DNA from: Chloroflexota bacterium
Lineage (GTDB): Bacteria > Chloroflexota > Anaerolineae > Anaerolineales > Anaerolineaceae
DNA length: 64,000 nt
Reading direction: 5' to 3'
Assembly: GCA_012517865.1 (NCBI GenBank)
Contig: JAAYUC010000016.1
Location: 1 to 64,000 of the forward strand
The notes beneath the pieces are model-generated. The model did not search any database. It was not told the DNA's origin and was given only the letters and a program-made list of their open reading frames with translations. A program made the translations under genes and the position numbers. Below are positions 37,247 to 47,529 of the stretch, one piece after another. Every line of letters begins with the position of its first letter. The first letter of the stretch is position 1.

Positions 37247-38472
37247 CCAATGATTTCGTGAAACCAGCTGCGCGGCGGAGCAGCGCATCCAGACTGCCTT
37301 TTGACGTTCCGCTGCTGCTGATAATTGCCAGCCTGCTGGTCATCGGGCTTCTGATGGTGTATTCCACCAGCCTGGACGCTTCTCTGCGCATGGGCAAGGA
37401 ACCCACCTACCTCTTTACCCGCCAGATTATGTGGGTACTGCTTTCCATTGGCTTGGCTGTGGGCCTGAGCTACATCGACTACCACATCTACAAACCCTAC
37501 GTCTTCTGGGGTCTGGGGATCATCATCATTCTTTTGCTGGTTGTGCTTATCCGCAACGACATACGCTTCAACTCCAGCCGCGCGCTGTTTGAGGGCTCTT
37601 TCCAACCTTCGGAATTCGCCAAGCTCGGCATCATTTTATACCTTTCCTTCTGGCTCTCCTCTCACCGCGAGACGATGAACCTCCTTTCGGACGGCTTATT
37701 TCCGCTGCTTCTCGTCGTTGGCGTCACCGCCGGCATGATTGTCCTCCAGCCGGATTTGAGCGCAGCCGCGACTGTCGTTGTGCTGGGTATTTTGCTTTTC
37801 TTCCTGGCGGGCGGCGACCTTAAAAAACTGCTGATTTTTGTGGTGTTTGTCGGCGGCATCGGCGCAATTGTGGTTTCGATTTCCCGCACCGGTCAGGCCC
37901 GCATCAGCGACTATCTGAGCGGCCTCAAAGACCTGACCGGCAGTTCCTACCATGTTCAGCGCATCTATGAAGCCATTATCAAAGGCGGCGTGTTCGGCGT
38001 GGGCATCGGTGAAGCGGATACCAAATTTACCGGCCTGCCCCTGCCGCATACGGACAGCATCTTCGCGGTGATTGCAGAAGAAACAGGGCTGGTAGGCGCG
38101 ATTTTTGTCATGACGCTGTACGTGCTGCTGCTCTGGCGCGGATTGGTAATTGCCAGACGCGCGCCGGACCAGCTTGGAGCGCTGATTAGCTTCGGGCTCA
38201 TCAACTGGATTGCGCTTGAGGCATTAATGAACATCAGCGTGATTGTGGGCTTATTCCCGTTCACGGGGAATGCCCTGCCGCTCATCAGCGCGGGCGGTTC
38301 AAGCATGCTCGCGACCATGGGCGCCCTTGGGATTGTGATGAACGTTGCCAGACAAGGCGTGGCAAAAGAAACTGCAGAAAGGAGCCAGACCAGTGCGATT
38401 GTTGATTTGCGCGGGCGGGACCGGTGGCGGAGTGTATCCGGCACTAACCGTTATGGAAACCCTGAGGAATGA
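37228..38472 (+). CDS. ftsW: Septal peptidoglycan polymerase FtsW
   Basis: SEDS family; PSEFAKLGIILYLSFW, LPLISAGGSSMLATM. Confidence 0.94.
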   Translation: MGERAVTNDFVKPAARRSSASRLPFDVPLLLIIASLLVIGLLMVYSTSLDASLRMGKEPTYLFTRQIMWVLLSIGLAVGLSYIDYHIYKPYVFWGLGIIIILLLVVLIRNDIRFNSSRALFEGSFQPSEFAKLGIILYLSFWLSSHRETMNLLSDGLFPLLLVVGVTAGMIVLQPDLSAAATVVVLGILLFFLAGGDLKKLLIFVVFVGGIGAIVVSISRTGQARISDYLSGLKDLTGSSYHVQRIYEAIIKGGVFGVGIGEADTKFTGLPLPHTDSIFAVIAEETGLVGAIFVMTLYVLLLWRGLVIARRAPDQLGALISFGLINWIALEALMNISVIVGLFPFTGNALPLISAGGSSMLATMGALGIVMNVARQGVAKETAERSQTSAIVDLRGRDRWRSVSGTNRYGNPEE

Positions 38473-39463
38473 TGCCCACGAGCTGCTCTGGGTCGGCAGT
38501 GATGGCGGGATGGAGAAGGCGCTGGTGGAACGCGCCGGGCTTCCTTTCACAGCCGTGCCTGCCGCCGGTGTGCATGGGGTTTCCCTCAAGAAGCTGCCTG
38601 GAAACCTCGTCCGGCTCTGGAAAGGCTACCGGAAGTCCCGTCAGCTGCTCAGGCAGTTCAACCCGGATGTGCTCTTCTTCACGGGAGGTTATGTGGCCAT
38701 TCCGATGGCAGTGGCGGGGCTCAGACGGCGGTCCGTGCTCTTCGTTCCGGATATTGAACCGGGGCTCGCGCTCAAAGTACTTGCCCGCTTCGCCAGCCGC
38801 ATCGCGGTCAGCGTGGAGGAATCGCGCAGGTTTTTTAAACAACAGGAGAAAATTACGGTGACAGGTTATCCGTTAAGAGAAGACCTCAAAAAATGGAGCA
38901 AAGACGAAGCGCGGGCTTACTTTGGATTTGACCCCAAAGTTAAGACCATCCTCTTCTTGGGCGGCAGCAGCGGCGCTCGGTCAATCAATCAGGCCGTGAT
39001 GGAAATCGCTGAAAAACTGATCGCGGATTATCAAGTGATTCACCTGACCGGGCATCTGGATTGGGATGTTGTTCAAAACCAAACCAAACAACTCGGTCCG
39101 CGCTATCAGGCATTCCCCTACCTGCATGAAGTTGGCGCCGCCCTAGCCTGCGCGGACCTGGTTGTTTCCAGGGCTGGGGCGTCCACGCTCGGGGAGTATC
39201 CCTTTTTCGGTTTGCCAGCCGTTTTGGTCCCCTACCCTTATGCCTGGAAGTATCAGAAGGTGAACGCTGATTATCTGGTGGACCGCGGAGCCGCGATTTT
39301 GCTGGAGGACCAGTCCCTCAAAACCAGGCTGCTGCCCACCATCACCGCCCTGATGGAAGACCCGCGGCGCCTGGCAGCAATGAGCGCTGCTATGTCCGCG
39401 CTGGCCAACCCAGACGCGGCGCTGGCAATATCTGAACTTTTATTGGAGATGGCTGGAACATGA
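38393..39463 (+). CDS. murG: UDP-GlcNAc:undecaprenyl-PP-MurNAc-pentapeptide transferase (GTG start)
   Basis: VRLLICAGGTGGGVYPALTVMETL; AAAGGAG SD at about 38377; GASTLGEYPFFGLPAVLVPYPYA. Confidence 0.92.
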   Translation: MRLLICAGGTGGGVYPALTVMETLRNDAHELLWVGSDGGMEKALVERAGLPFTAVPAAGVHGVSLKKLPGNLVRLWKGYRKSRQLLRQFNPDVLFFTGGYVAIPMAVAGLRRRSVLFVPDIEPGLALKVLARFASRIAVSVEESRRFFKQQEKITVTGYPLREDLKKWSKDEARAYFGFDPKVKTILFLGGSSGARSINQAVMEIAEKLIADYQVIHLTGHLDWDVVQNQTKQLGPRYQAFPYLHEVGAALACADLVVSRAGASTLGEYPFFGLPAVLVPYPYAWKYQKVNADYLVDRGAAILLEDQSLKTRLLPTITALMEDPRRLAAMSAAMSALANPDAALAISELLLEMAGT

Positions 39464-39479
39464 AACTGGAGCGCCAACG

Positions 39480-40001
39480 ATGATCAGCCTGAGTGTCCTC
39501 TTCTACGTGCTAATTGCCTTATTCGTCCTGATTGGCGCGATGCGCGGTTTCGGTAAGGAAATCGTGGTTTGCGCGTCCAGTATTCTGGCGCTCTTCACGA
39601 TTGAAGTGGTCATTCCCAGAATCTTCGGAGACACGGGCGGTTCCAAACGCTTTTGGATCAATACCATTGTGGTCGTTGTGTGCGCCTTTGCTGGTTACCA
39701 AACCCCGAATTTGCGCCGGTTCGCGGAAAACATCCGTTTTCAGCGCGGACCTTTCCGCGACATGCTTGCGGGCGGTCTGATGGGAGCCATCAACGGGTAC
39801 ATGATCGTCAGTTCGCTCTGGTTTTATCTGGCAGAAGCAAATTATCCCTTCAAAGCGATTACACCGCCGGACCTCGCGACGGAAATGGGTCAGAGCGCCG
39901 CGAAAATCCTCGCGTCCGCCTTCCCGACCTTTATGCATGCACCGGTCATTTATTACGCGGTCGTGATTGCTTTCTTCATGCTGATTGGAGCTTTTGTCTG
40001 A
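39480..40001 (+). CDS. Multi-TM (about 5) CvpA-like membrane protein inside dcw cluster
   Basis: MISLSVLFYVLIALFVLIGAMRGFGKEIVVCASSILALF; stop overlaps murC ATG (TGATG). Confidence 0.7.
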   Translation: MISLSVLFYVLIALFVLIGAMRGFGKEIVVCASSILALFTIEVVIPRIFGDTGGSKRFWINTIVVVVCAFAGYQTPNLRRFAENIRFQRGPFRDMLAGGLMGAINGYMIVSSLWFYLAEANYPFKAITPPDLATEMGQSAAKILASAFPTFMHAPVIYYAVVIAFFMLIGAFV

Positions 40002-41392
40002 TGAAGCGCGTGCACTTGATTGGAATTGGTGGAACTGGCATGTCGGCGATTGCCGTGGTGCTCCTTGAAAAGGGGTACCAGGTGAGCGGTTCTGACCTGA
40101 CGGCATCTGCCTATTTCCAGATGGTCAGCAAACGCGGCGCGCAAGTGGCGCTGGGGCACAATCCCCAGTTGGCCCTGCGCGCGGACCTCGTCGTGCGGTC
40201 TTCCGCTGTGCGGGATGATGACCCGGAGGTGACTGCAGCCCGAGCCGCCGGCATCCCGGTAATCAAGCGGGAAGGCTTCCTCTCCGAGCTCACCTGGGGA
40301 AAAGAAACAATCGCGGTGGCTGGTTCCCACGGAAAGACCACAACCACGGCAATGCTCATTTGCATGCTGGACGCTCTCACCTACGATCCAAGTTTCATCG
40401 TGGGCGCGGAAATCAAAGAGCTGGGCACGAATGCCCGCTGGGACGTCGGCCGACATTTTGTCATCGAAGCCGATGAGTACGACAACATGTTCCTTGGCCT
40501 CACCCCCCAGGTTTCGGTGGTGACCAATATTGAACACGACCATCCGGACTGTTTCCCTACCATGGAGGATTATCTGCACGCGTTCGAAAACTTTATCAAC
40601 CGCGCAGTGCCCAATGGAAAAACCATCCTTTGCGGGGACGATCCGGGTGTGGCCGCTCTGATGAAACGGGATTTGCGCACGGATATCGCCTTAATCACTT
40701 ACGGATTCAGCGAGGACTGCGACTACCGCATTTCGGATTACGCCTGGGACGGCAGCGCTTCTCACTTTAGCCTGACGCGCGTTAAATCCCATCGTGCGCC
40801 CGAAAAGCTGGGGGAATTTGCTTTGCGCTTGCCGGGAAAACACAATGTGGCGAACGCTGCTGCCGCGCTAACGGTCGTGGATGTGCTGGGCGGCAGCCCC
40901 GCGGATTGCGCCCCATCCCTGGCAGAGTACGCCGGCACCGAGCGCCGATTCGAAATCGTGTTTGAAAGCGCCGGTGAGGTCTTAATAAACGACTACGGAC
41001 ACCATCCGACGCAGGTTCGCGCGACTCTGAGCGCCGCGCGGGACCTGTTCCCTCACAAGAAAATCTGGGCGGTTTGGGAGCCCCATACCTTCACCCGCAC
41101 CGAAACGCTGAAAGCGGAATTCGCCCGCGCGCTGGAGCTGGCCGACGCGGTCATGATTACCCGCATTTACGCCGCCCGCGAGGCGGATGACGGCTTTACC
41201 CCGCAGGCGGTTGTGGATCTGATGCCGCAGGGAAAGGCCCAGTACTTCCCGGATTACGCGGCGCTTGTGGAAGCCATCAGTCAGCAGTTATGCGGCAACG
41301 ATGTTGTCGTCTTCCTTTCCGCCGGCAAGGGCCCGCAAATCTGCGCCCTGCTGCGGGAAAGAATCCTTAGTAAGAGCGGGGAGGAGGCATGA
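40001..41392 (+). CDS. murC: UDP-MurNAc:L-alanine ligase
   Basis: MKRVHLIGIGGTGMSAIAVVLLEKGYQVSGSD; GSHGKTTTTAM. Confidence 0.95.
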   Translation: MKRVHLIGIGGTGMSAIAVVLLEKGYQVSGSDLTASAYFQMVSKRGAQVALGHNPQLALRADLVVRSSAVRDDDPEVTAARAAGIPVIKREGFLSELTWGKETIAVAGSHGKTTTTAMLICMLDALTYDPSFIVGAEIKELGTNARWDVGRHFVIEADEYDNMFLGLTPQVSVVTNIEHDHPDCFPTMEDYLHAFENFINRAVPNGKTILCGDDPGVAALMKRDLRTDIALITYGFSEDCDYRISDYAWDGSASHFSLTRVKSHRAPEKLGEFALRLPGKHNVANAAAALTVVDVLGGSPADCAPSLAEYAGTERRFEIVFESAGEVLINDYGHHPTQVRATLSAARDLFPHKKIWAVWEPHTFTRTETLKAEFARALELADAVMITRIYAAREADDGFTPQAVVDLMPQGKAQYFPDYAALVEAISQQLCGNDVVVFLSAGKGPQICALLRERILSKSGEEA

Positions 41393-42318
41393 TGAGCGTT
41401 CCAATCCGCAAATTACAGGAAATCTTTGGCGGCCGGCTGCAGGAGAATGTGCGCATGGCCAACTACACCACCTCACGGGTGGGTGGCCCCGCCCTGGGGT
41501 TGATTGCGGTCAATACCCTGGACGAAATGCGGGAAGCCGCGAACACGCTGTGGGACCTGGATGTTCCGTTCAAACTGATTGGAAGCGGCTCAAACATTCT
41601 GGTCAGCGATAAAGGTTACGCGGGCATTATCCTGTTGAATCACTGCCACAACATCCGGATAAACACCCAAAAGGAGCCGCCAACGATTTTCGCTGAAAGC
41701 GGCGCAAACCTCAGCAATATTGCCCGCCAAAGCGCTTTGCGCGGTCTCAGCGGGTTGGAGTGGGCCGGCAGCGTGCCTGGTTCGGTTGGGGGCGCGGTTT
41801 ACGGAAATGCCGGAGCCTTCGGTTCGGATATTTCCAGGTCGCTCATTTCCATCCAGGCTTTGCTGCGCGGCGAGGGAGAAGTGACTTTAACAGCCGAAGA
41901 CCTTAAATTCGCGTACCGCAGCAGCTGCTTAAAGCGGGAAAAGAAAGATGTTCTCATCCTTTCTGCCACCCTGCAAGCCGAACGCAGTTCGCGGGAAGCC
42001 GCCTGGAAAACCTTGATGGAGATGTCGGAAAAACGGCAGGCCACGCAACCCACCGGCGCGTCCACCGGCTCAACCTTCAAGAACCCGCCCGGAGATTACG
42101 CGGGAAGGCTGATTGAAGCAGCAGGGCTGAAGGGACTGCAGGATGGTCATGCCCGTTTCAGCGGCTTGCACGCGAATTTCATTGTGAATGACGGCAATTC
42201 CAGCGCGCAGGAATACCTGAAGCTGATCCGCCTGGCGCAGAAAACTGTCATGGAAAAATTCGGCGTCGCGCTGGAACTTGAAATTGAATTGATAGGTGAA
42301 TTTGATGACGAAGACTAA
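41389..42318 (+). CDS. murB: UDP-N-acetylenolpyruvoylglucosamine reductase
   Basis: NYTTSRVGGPA, GSGSNILVSDKGY, GSVGGAVYGNAGAFG, STGSTFKNP. Confidence 0.95.
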   Translation: MMSVPIRKLQEIFGGRLQENVRMANYTTSRVGGPALGLIAVNTLDEMREAANTLWDLDVPFKLIGSGSNILVSDKGYAGIILLNHCHNIRINTQKEPPTIFAESGANLSNIARQSALRGLSGLEWAGSVPGSVGGAVYGNAGAFGSDISRSLISIQALLRGEGEVTLTAEDLKFAYRSSCLKREKKDVLILSATLQAERSSREAAWKTLMEMSEKRQATQPTGASTGSTFKNPPGDYAGRLIEAAGLKGLQDGHARFSGLHANFIVNDGNSSAQEYLKLIRLAQKTVMEKFGVALELEIELIGEFDDED

Positions 42319-43408
42319 GCTCAACCTCGGATTAATGTTTGGCGGTCGTTCGGGGGAACACGCGGTATCGCTCAGGTCTTCCCGGTCTGTCCGGGACGTC
42401 CTGGACCCCGCAAAGTATAACGTGATTGAAATCGGGATTACTTTGGACGGCATCTGGCTGAGCGGGCCGGACGCCCTGAAAGCGTTTGAACAAGGCGATA
42501 CCAGCAGCCTGTACGAAGTAAGCCTTCTCAATATCGCGGGCAAAGTGGGACTCTATCGTCTCGAAAGCGAAAAGCTGGAGCTGCTCTCGGAGCTGGATGT
42601 CATCTTCCCGGTCCTGCACGGCACATTCGGGGAAGACGGCACCATCCAGGGCTTATTCGAAATTCTCAACTGCGCCTATGTCGGCGCGGGTGTACTGGCT
42701 TCCGCCGCCTGCATGGATAAAGCAGTCTGCAAAGACCTTCTCCACAACGCGGGCATCCCGGTGCTTCCGTATCGCGTCTTCAGCCGCAGTCAAATCAACA
42801 ATTATCTCGATGATGTCGTTGCCCTTTCCGAGGCCGTATCCGCCTACCCACTGTTCGTGAAACCCGCCAATCTTGGTTCCTCCGTGGGTATCAGCAAAGC
42901 CCGGGGTCGTGAAGAACTTCGCGCCGCATTGAAAAAAGCTGCGCGTTTCGACCGGCGCGTGCTGGTAGAGCGCGGCATCAACGCCCGCGAGATTGAAATC
43001 AGCGTGCTTGGAAACGACGACCCTGTTGTTTCCGTCCCGGGAGAAATTGTCCCGCTAGATGAGTTCTACACCTACAAGGACAAATATCTGAGCGGCGACC
43101 CGGAAACCATCATTCCCGCTCCTTTTGATGAGGAGACCACCCGCACTATCCAGGAATACGCCCTGCGGGCTTACCGCGCGGTGGACGGCGCCGGGCTCTC
43201 ACGGGTGGATTTCCTGTTGGATAAAGATTCCGGTGAACTTTTTCTGAGCGAGATTAACACCATGCCGGGATTTACCAACATCAGTATGTATCCAAAACTA
43301 TGGAAAGTCTCCGGTCTGGAATACCCGGACCTGGTAGACCGCCTCATTGCGCTCGCCTTGGAGCGCAAAGCGGACCAGGATGCGACCGTTCGAAAGTATG
43401 AGGATTAG
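42305..43408 (+). CDS. ddl: D-alanine--D-alanine ligase
   Basis: LMFGGRSGEHAVSLRS, VFPVLHGTFGEDGTIQG, LFVKPANLGSSVGISKA, FLSEINTMPGF. Confidence 0.95.
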   Translation: MTKTKLNLGLMFGGRSGEHAVSLRSSRSVRDVLDPAKYNVIEIGITLDGIWLSGPDALKAFEQGDTSSLYEVSLLNIAGKVGLYRLESEKLELLSELDVIFPVLHGTFGEDGTIQGLFEILNCAYVGAGVLASAACMDKAVCKDLLHNAGIPVLPYRVFSRSQINNYLDDVVALSEAVSAYPLFVKPANLGSSVGISKARGREELRAALKKAARFDRRVLVERGINAREIEISVLGNDDPVVSVPGEIVPLDEFYTYKDKYLSGDPETIIPAPFDEETTRTIQEYALRAYRAVDGAGLSRVDFLLDKDSGELFLSEINTMPGFTNISMYPKLWKVSGLEYPDLVDRLIALALERKADQDATVRKYED

Positions 43409-43416
43409 GGATTAAG

Positions 43417-44439
43417 ATGGCACCTCGTTACGAGAATATGACCAGAGCGGACCAGGTAAGAGCGCGCCGCAGCATTGAACCCGCGCGCCGTAAGCCAATT
43501 CCGCAGCCGGAAAAGTATTCCAAACGGAATGCCGAGAGTTCAGCGCGCGTCACAGTACGGCGGGCGGATTTGAACATGGCCAAACCGACCTCCTCTGCGT
43601 ACACGCAGCACCGCCGCAAGTTTTATGTTCACTCCGAAGCTTCCGGCACAGAAATCGAACTTCCTTCCCTGCCAATGGTCAAACTCAGCTGGCGGCTGGC
43701 TTCGGCGCTTCTCGCGATTCTGGCAGGAATTGGCATCTATCTGGTCAGTTCTTCTCCCACCTTCCTGATTTCTTCCATCAACCTGAACGGCGCTGTGCGC
43801 GTATCCGCTCAGGAAATTCTGGATACGATTGACCTGGAAGGCACGCAAGTCATCAAAATCACACCGGACCAAATCAAGGAAAAAATCGTCTCGGCATTTC
43901 CCGATATTGCCTCCGCGGAAGTCAGCGTCTCTTTTCCGGCAGAGGTGAACGTCTCCGTGCAGGAACGCATCCCCGCCATCACATGGGTAGAAAATGACAC
44001 CCCGCTCTATTGGGTGGATGAAAAAGGCTACACCTTTCCTGTGCGCGGAGAAGCCAGCATTCCGCTGACCGTGCATGCCAGCGGCGAACCTCCCCGTCCT
44101 TTGGGTTACGCGTCAGCGCAGGAATCAGCCCTGCCAGAGGAAGCGGACCAGGCTCCTGCAGAGCCAAAGCCTTCAGTTGACCCGCAGTTTGTGGAGATGG
44201 TCCTCAAGCTGCGGCCAATACTGCCGCAAGGAACCGCGCTGTTGTACAGCCCGGAACACGGCTTGGGCTGGACCGACCCCAAAGGGTGGCAGGTCTATCT
44301 TGGAACAGACCCAAAAGATATCGATATGAAACTGGCAGAGTATCAAGTAATTGTTGCCCATCTTTTGGAGAGAAACTTGCAACCTGTTCTTATCAACCTC
44401 GAATACTTACACGCACCTTATTATCGATTGGAGCATTAA
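43417..44439 (+). CDS. ftsQ: Cell division protein FtsQ/DivIB (POTRA)
   Basis: Single TM followed by POTRA FLISSINLNGAVRVSAQEIL; position between ddl and ftsA. Confidence 0.88.
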   Translation: MAPRYENMTRADQVRARRSIEPARRKPIPQPEKYSKRNAESSARVTVRRADLNMAKPTSSAYTQHRRKFYVHSEASGTEIELPSLPMVKLSWRLASALLAILAGIGIYLVSSSPTFLISSINLNGAVRVSAQEILDTIDLEGTQVIKITPDQIKEKIVSAFPDIASAEVSVSFPAEVNVSVQERIPAITWVENDTPLYWVDEKGYTFPVRGEASIPLTVHASGEPPRPLGYASAQESALPEEADQAPAEPKPSVDPQFVEMVLKLRPILPQGTALLYSPEHGLGWTDPKGWQVYLGTDPKDIDMKLAEYQVIVAHLLERNLQPVLINLEYLHAPYYRLEH

Positions 44440-44440
44440 T

Positions 44441-45679
44441 ATGGAAGAGCCCATTGTAGTAGGACTTGATATTGGTACCTCAAAAATCTGCACTCTGGTT
44501 GCCCGCATCGAAAATGGCACCAACCTACGCATCCTGGGCGTCGGGATTGAACCTTCCCAAGGAATCCGCAGAGGAACCGTCGTGGATATAAACTCGGCGT
44601 CGCAGTCCATTGCGCGGTCCATCGAGAAAGCTGAACGCACCTCGGGTTACGAAATCAACAGCGCCCTGGTGAGCCTGGCTGGTTCTCACGTTAGTTCCAT
44701 GAACAGCCGCGGGGTCGTGGGTATTTCCGGCAGGGTCATAGACCAGGACGATGTCTACCGCGCCCTGGATTCCGCCCAGGCAGTTGCCGTCCCTCACGAC
44801 CGCGAAATCATTCATGTCATTCAGCGCGGTTTCACCGTTGATGGGCAGAATGGGATTCGCAAACCCGTAGGAATGCACGGTTTCAGGATGGAAGTCGAGG
44901 CGCACATCATCACTGCTTCGGCCTCCACAGTGGAAAACCTGCGCCAGTGCGTTTCGATGGCCGGCATTCAGGTTTCGCAATTTGTCCTGAACCCACTGGC
45001 TGCGGGAGAGATGGTCCTCTCGGATTCCGAGCGCGCCATGGGCGTGGCGGTGGTGGACCTGGGCGGCGGAACGACTAACCTGGCAATTTATATCGACGGC
45101 GATGTCTGGTACACGAATGTCCTGAATGTTGGCGGCGGGCACGTGACCTCGGATATTGCCCAGGGTCTCCGGCTGCCGGTGGAAGTGGCGGAAGAAGTCA
45201 AACTGCATCACGGCTACGCGGTGCTGGAAGAAATTCCAGAGGATGAAAGCTTTAACATTGTGTCGTTCGGTTCAGAACAAAGCCGAAAAGTCTCCCGTCG
45301 GGAACTGACCGATATTATCGAAGCCCGCGTGGAGGAAATATTCATGCTCGTCCACAAGGAAATTAAGCGTTCGGGCTACGATGGAATGCTGCCGGCCGGC
45401 CTGGTACTGACGGGCGGCGGCAGTCTGCTGCCAGGGATTCGCAAACTGGCCACGCGCGTCACCGGTTTGCCTGCCAGAATCGGAAAACCGGAAAAAATGG
45501 TCGGATTGACTGACCAGATTAGCACACCCGCCTTCGCGACCAGCGTCGGGCTGCTGCAGTGGGCAATTTTGATGAGTGAGACAAACCAGATTGCTGCGGA
45601 GCATTCTGGAAAATCCAAAAAACCATTCGATATCAAAGCGGAGAAGATAAAGAGTTGGTTTGGGAAATTGTTGCCGTAA
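44441..45679 (+). CDS. ftsA: Cell division protein FtsA
   Basis: VVGLDIGTSKICTLVA; GGGTTNLAIY; C-terminal amphipathic KIKSWFGKLLP. Confidence 0.95.
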   Translation: MEEPIVVGLDIGTSKICTLVARIENGTNLRILGVGIEPSQGIRRGTVVDINSASQSIARSIEKAERTSGYEINSALVSLAGSHVSSMNSRGVVGISGRVIDQDDVYRALDSAQAVAVPHDREIIHVIQRGFTVDGQNGIRKPVGMHGFRMEVEAHIITASASTVENLRQCVSMAGIQVSQFVLNPLAAGEMVLSDSERAMGVAVVDLGGGTTNLAIYIDGDVWYTNVLNVGGGHVTSDIAQGLRLPVEVAEEVKLHHGYAVLEEIPEDESFNIVSFGSEQSRKVSRRELTDIIEARVEEIFMLVHKEIKRSGYDGMLPAGLVLTGGGSLLPGIRKLATRVTGLPARIGKPEKMVGLTDQISTPAFATSVGLLQWAILMSETNQIAAEHSGKSKKPFDIKAEKIKSWFGKLLP

Positions 45680-45706
45680 TAGTTGTGATTCAAGAGGAGA
45701 ATCGAA

Positions 45707-46861
45707 ATGGATGCTAAACAGACTGAACTAAACGCAAGAATCAAAGTAGTAGGCGTCGGCGGCGGAGGCTGCAATGCCATCAACCGCATGATCGCCGAAG
45801 GTCTTTCGGGAATCGAGTTCATCGCGATTAATACCGACGCCCAGGCACTGCTCAAATCCAGCGCGCCAACGCGCGTGCGGATTGGCGAGAAAGCCACGCG
45901 CGGCCTCGGAGCCGGCGGTGACCCAAAAATTGGTCAGGCAGCCGCGGAAGAATCAGCCGAAGAGCTGTATGAGGTGCTGAAAGGCAGCGACATGGTCTTT
46001 GTCACAGCAGGCCTTGGCGGCGGAACAGGCACCGGAGCCGCTCCGGTGGTAGCGCAAATCGCCAAGGAAATTGGCGCGCTGACCATTGGCGTGGTCACCC
46101 GCCCATTCAGCTTTGAGGGCAATCACCGCGCGAAAGCGGCGGAAGAAGGCGCCATGCGGCTGAAGGAACACGCTGACACCTTAATCGTCATCCCCAACGA
46201 CCGGCTGCTGCAAATCGTAAGCAAGAATGTTCCTCTGCAGGACGCTTTCCGCATCGCGGATGACGTCTTGCGCCAGGGCATTCAGGGCATATCCGAGCTG
46301 ATTACCATTCCCGGATTAATTAACCTGGACTTCGCGGACGTTCGCACCATCATGTCCGAAGGCGGTGCCGCGCTCATGGCTGTTGGCGAAGCCTCCGGTG
46401 AAGACCGCGCCAGGATAGCCGCCGGGCAGGCAATCTCCAGCCAGCTCCTGGATGTGACCATCAACGGCGCCCGCGGTATTATCTTCAACATGACCGGCGG
46501 TTCGAACTTCTCGCTGTATGAAGTTTATCAGGCAGCGGACATCATCAAAGAAACCGCTCACCCCGATGTAAACCTTATCTTTGGTGCAGTGGTCGATGAG
46601 TCCATGGGCGACAAAGTTCGCATCACCGTTATCGCAACCGGATTTGATAGTGCCCATACTCCTGCAGAGGTGGAGAGCAACGCGTTTTTTCACAGCGCGC
46701 CCCCCAGAAAACCGGAGAAGGTAACAACCGCGGATTACCTAAGAAGAGCGGAACCTGAGCCCAAAGCGAAGGAACCTGCCGAAGACTATTCGTATGCTTC
46801 CGGCGCGGATATCGACGTGCCAACCTTTCTTCGGAAACGCCGCGACCAGCAGGGGTACTAG
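45707..46861 (+). CDS. ftsZ: Cell division protein FtsZ
   Basis: [29 protein letters not shown]-terminal [12 protein letters not shown]. Confidence 0.98.
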   Translation: MDAKQTELNARIKVVGVGGGGCNAINRMIAEGLSGIEFIAINTDAQALLKSSAPTRVRIGEKATRGLGAGGDPKIGQAAAEESAEELYEVLKGSDMVFVTAGLGGGTGTGAAPVVAQIAKEIGALTIGVVTRPFSFEGNHRAKAAEEGAMRLKEHADTLIVIPNDRLLQIVSKNVPLQDAFRIADDVLRQGIQGISELITIPGLINLDFADVRTIMSEGGAALMAVGEASGEDRARIAAGQAISSQLLDVTINGARGIIFNMTGGSNFSLYEVYQAADIIKETAHPDVNLIFGAVVDESMGDKVRITVIATGFDSAHTPAEVESNAFFHSAPPRKPEKVTTADYLRRAEPEPKAKEPAEDYSYASGADIDVPTFLRKRRDQQGY

Positions 46862-46908
46862 TACGGATTAGCGCGCCTGACCTCCTCTTGGGTTTTTTAC
46901 GCTCAATG

Positions 46909-46945
46909 GCTTCCTTCCTCCCCGTTATCAGCGGAGGAAGGAAGC
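46909..46945. other. 13-bp perfect inverted repeat downstream of ftsZ, no T-run
   Basis: GCTTCCTTCCTCC ... GGAGGAAGGAAGC, 11-nt loop. Confidence 0.7.
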
Positions 46946-47397
46946 ATACCGGGCCGGAATCACAAGGAAGAACTCTGAAAGAGCGCCATTTACCGCGCCT
47001 GGCCGAGCAGTTTTACCTGCCTTAGTTTCCATCGTTAGTATTCGACGCTGCCCACTGGCTCAATGAGAACCGAATGAGGGCAGTGTTTGATTTTAACCTT
47101 CAGCCCCACATGGAAACACGATTGCTGTTTGTTTTCGCATGACCTAGCAAAGGGCTTACAGCAAACATTGAAGATAAACATAAAGAAGGGCACATTTTTC
47201 GCTCATAGCAGCCCGGTTCTTTCCTATCTGCAAGTCCTAATACCTCAGGCGATATTACAAAAATACATGGGCTTGACATGGATATCTAATTTCAGCCAAA
47301 ACGCGCTCGCGCAGGAGTTATCAACGAGAAAAGCCAGAGGAAATCCTGACCGGGTTGCAACTGGTAAAATCCTGTTCCAACATTAACTATGGGCGCA

Positions 47398-47436
47398 GGT
47401 TCAACCTTAAAGTCCCGCATTTTTTAAGGTTGAGCC
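47398..47436. other. Inverted repeat upstream of nrdR
   Basis: TCAACCTTAAA (47401-47411) / TTTAAGGTTGA (47423-47433) perfect 11 bp. Confidence 0.7.
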
Positions 47437-47447
47437 CGAATATAACC

Positions 47448-47529
47448 TTGTCCCTATCCCAAAAGCATGCTAAAATCTGAAAACCTTATAGGTGGGGGAG
47501 AAAAGGTAAGCCACCACCATATATTGGGG
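47448..47529 (+). promoter_or_regulatory. Candidate nrdR-nrdJ promoter with NrdR-box-like sites
   Basis: TTGTCC-N17-TAAAAT (47448-47476); ccaCcAtATaTtGggg at 47514-47529 resembles NrdR box; weaker half-match 31 bp upstream (47483-47498). Confidence 0.5.

Noticed and set aside
46909-46945. Intrinsic terminator of ftsZ
   Set aside because: Stem is strong but neither strand has a following T-run; recorded only as an inverted repeat.
47087-47386. 99-aa ORF in the ftsZ-nrdR gap
   Set aside because: No SD, no recognisable motif, composition not protein-like.
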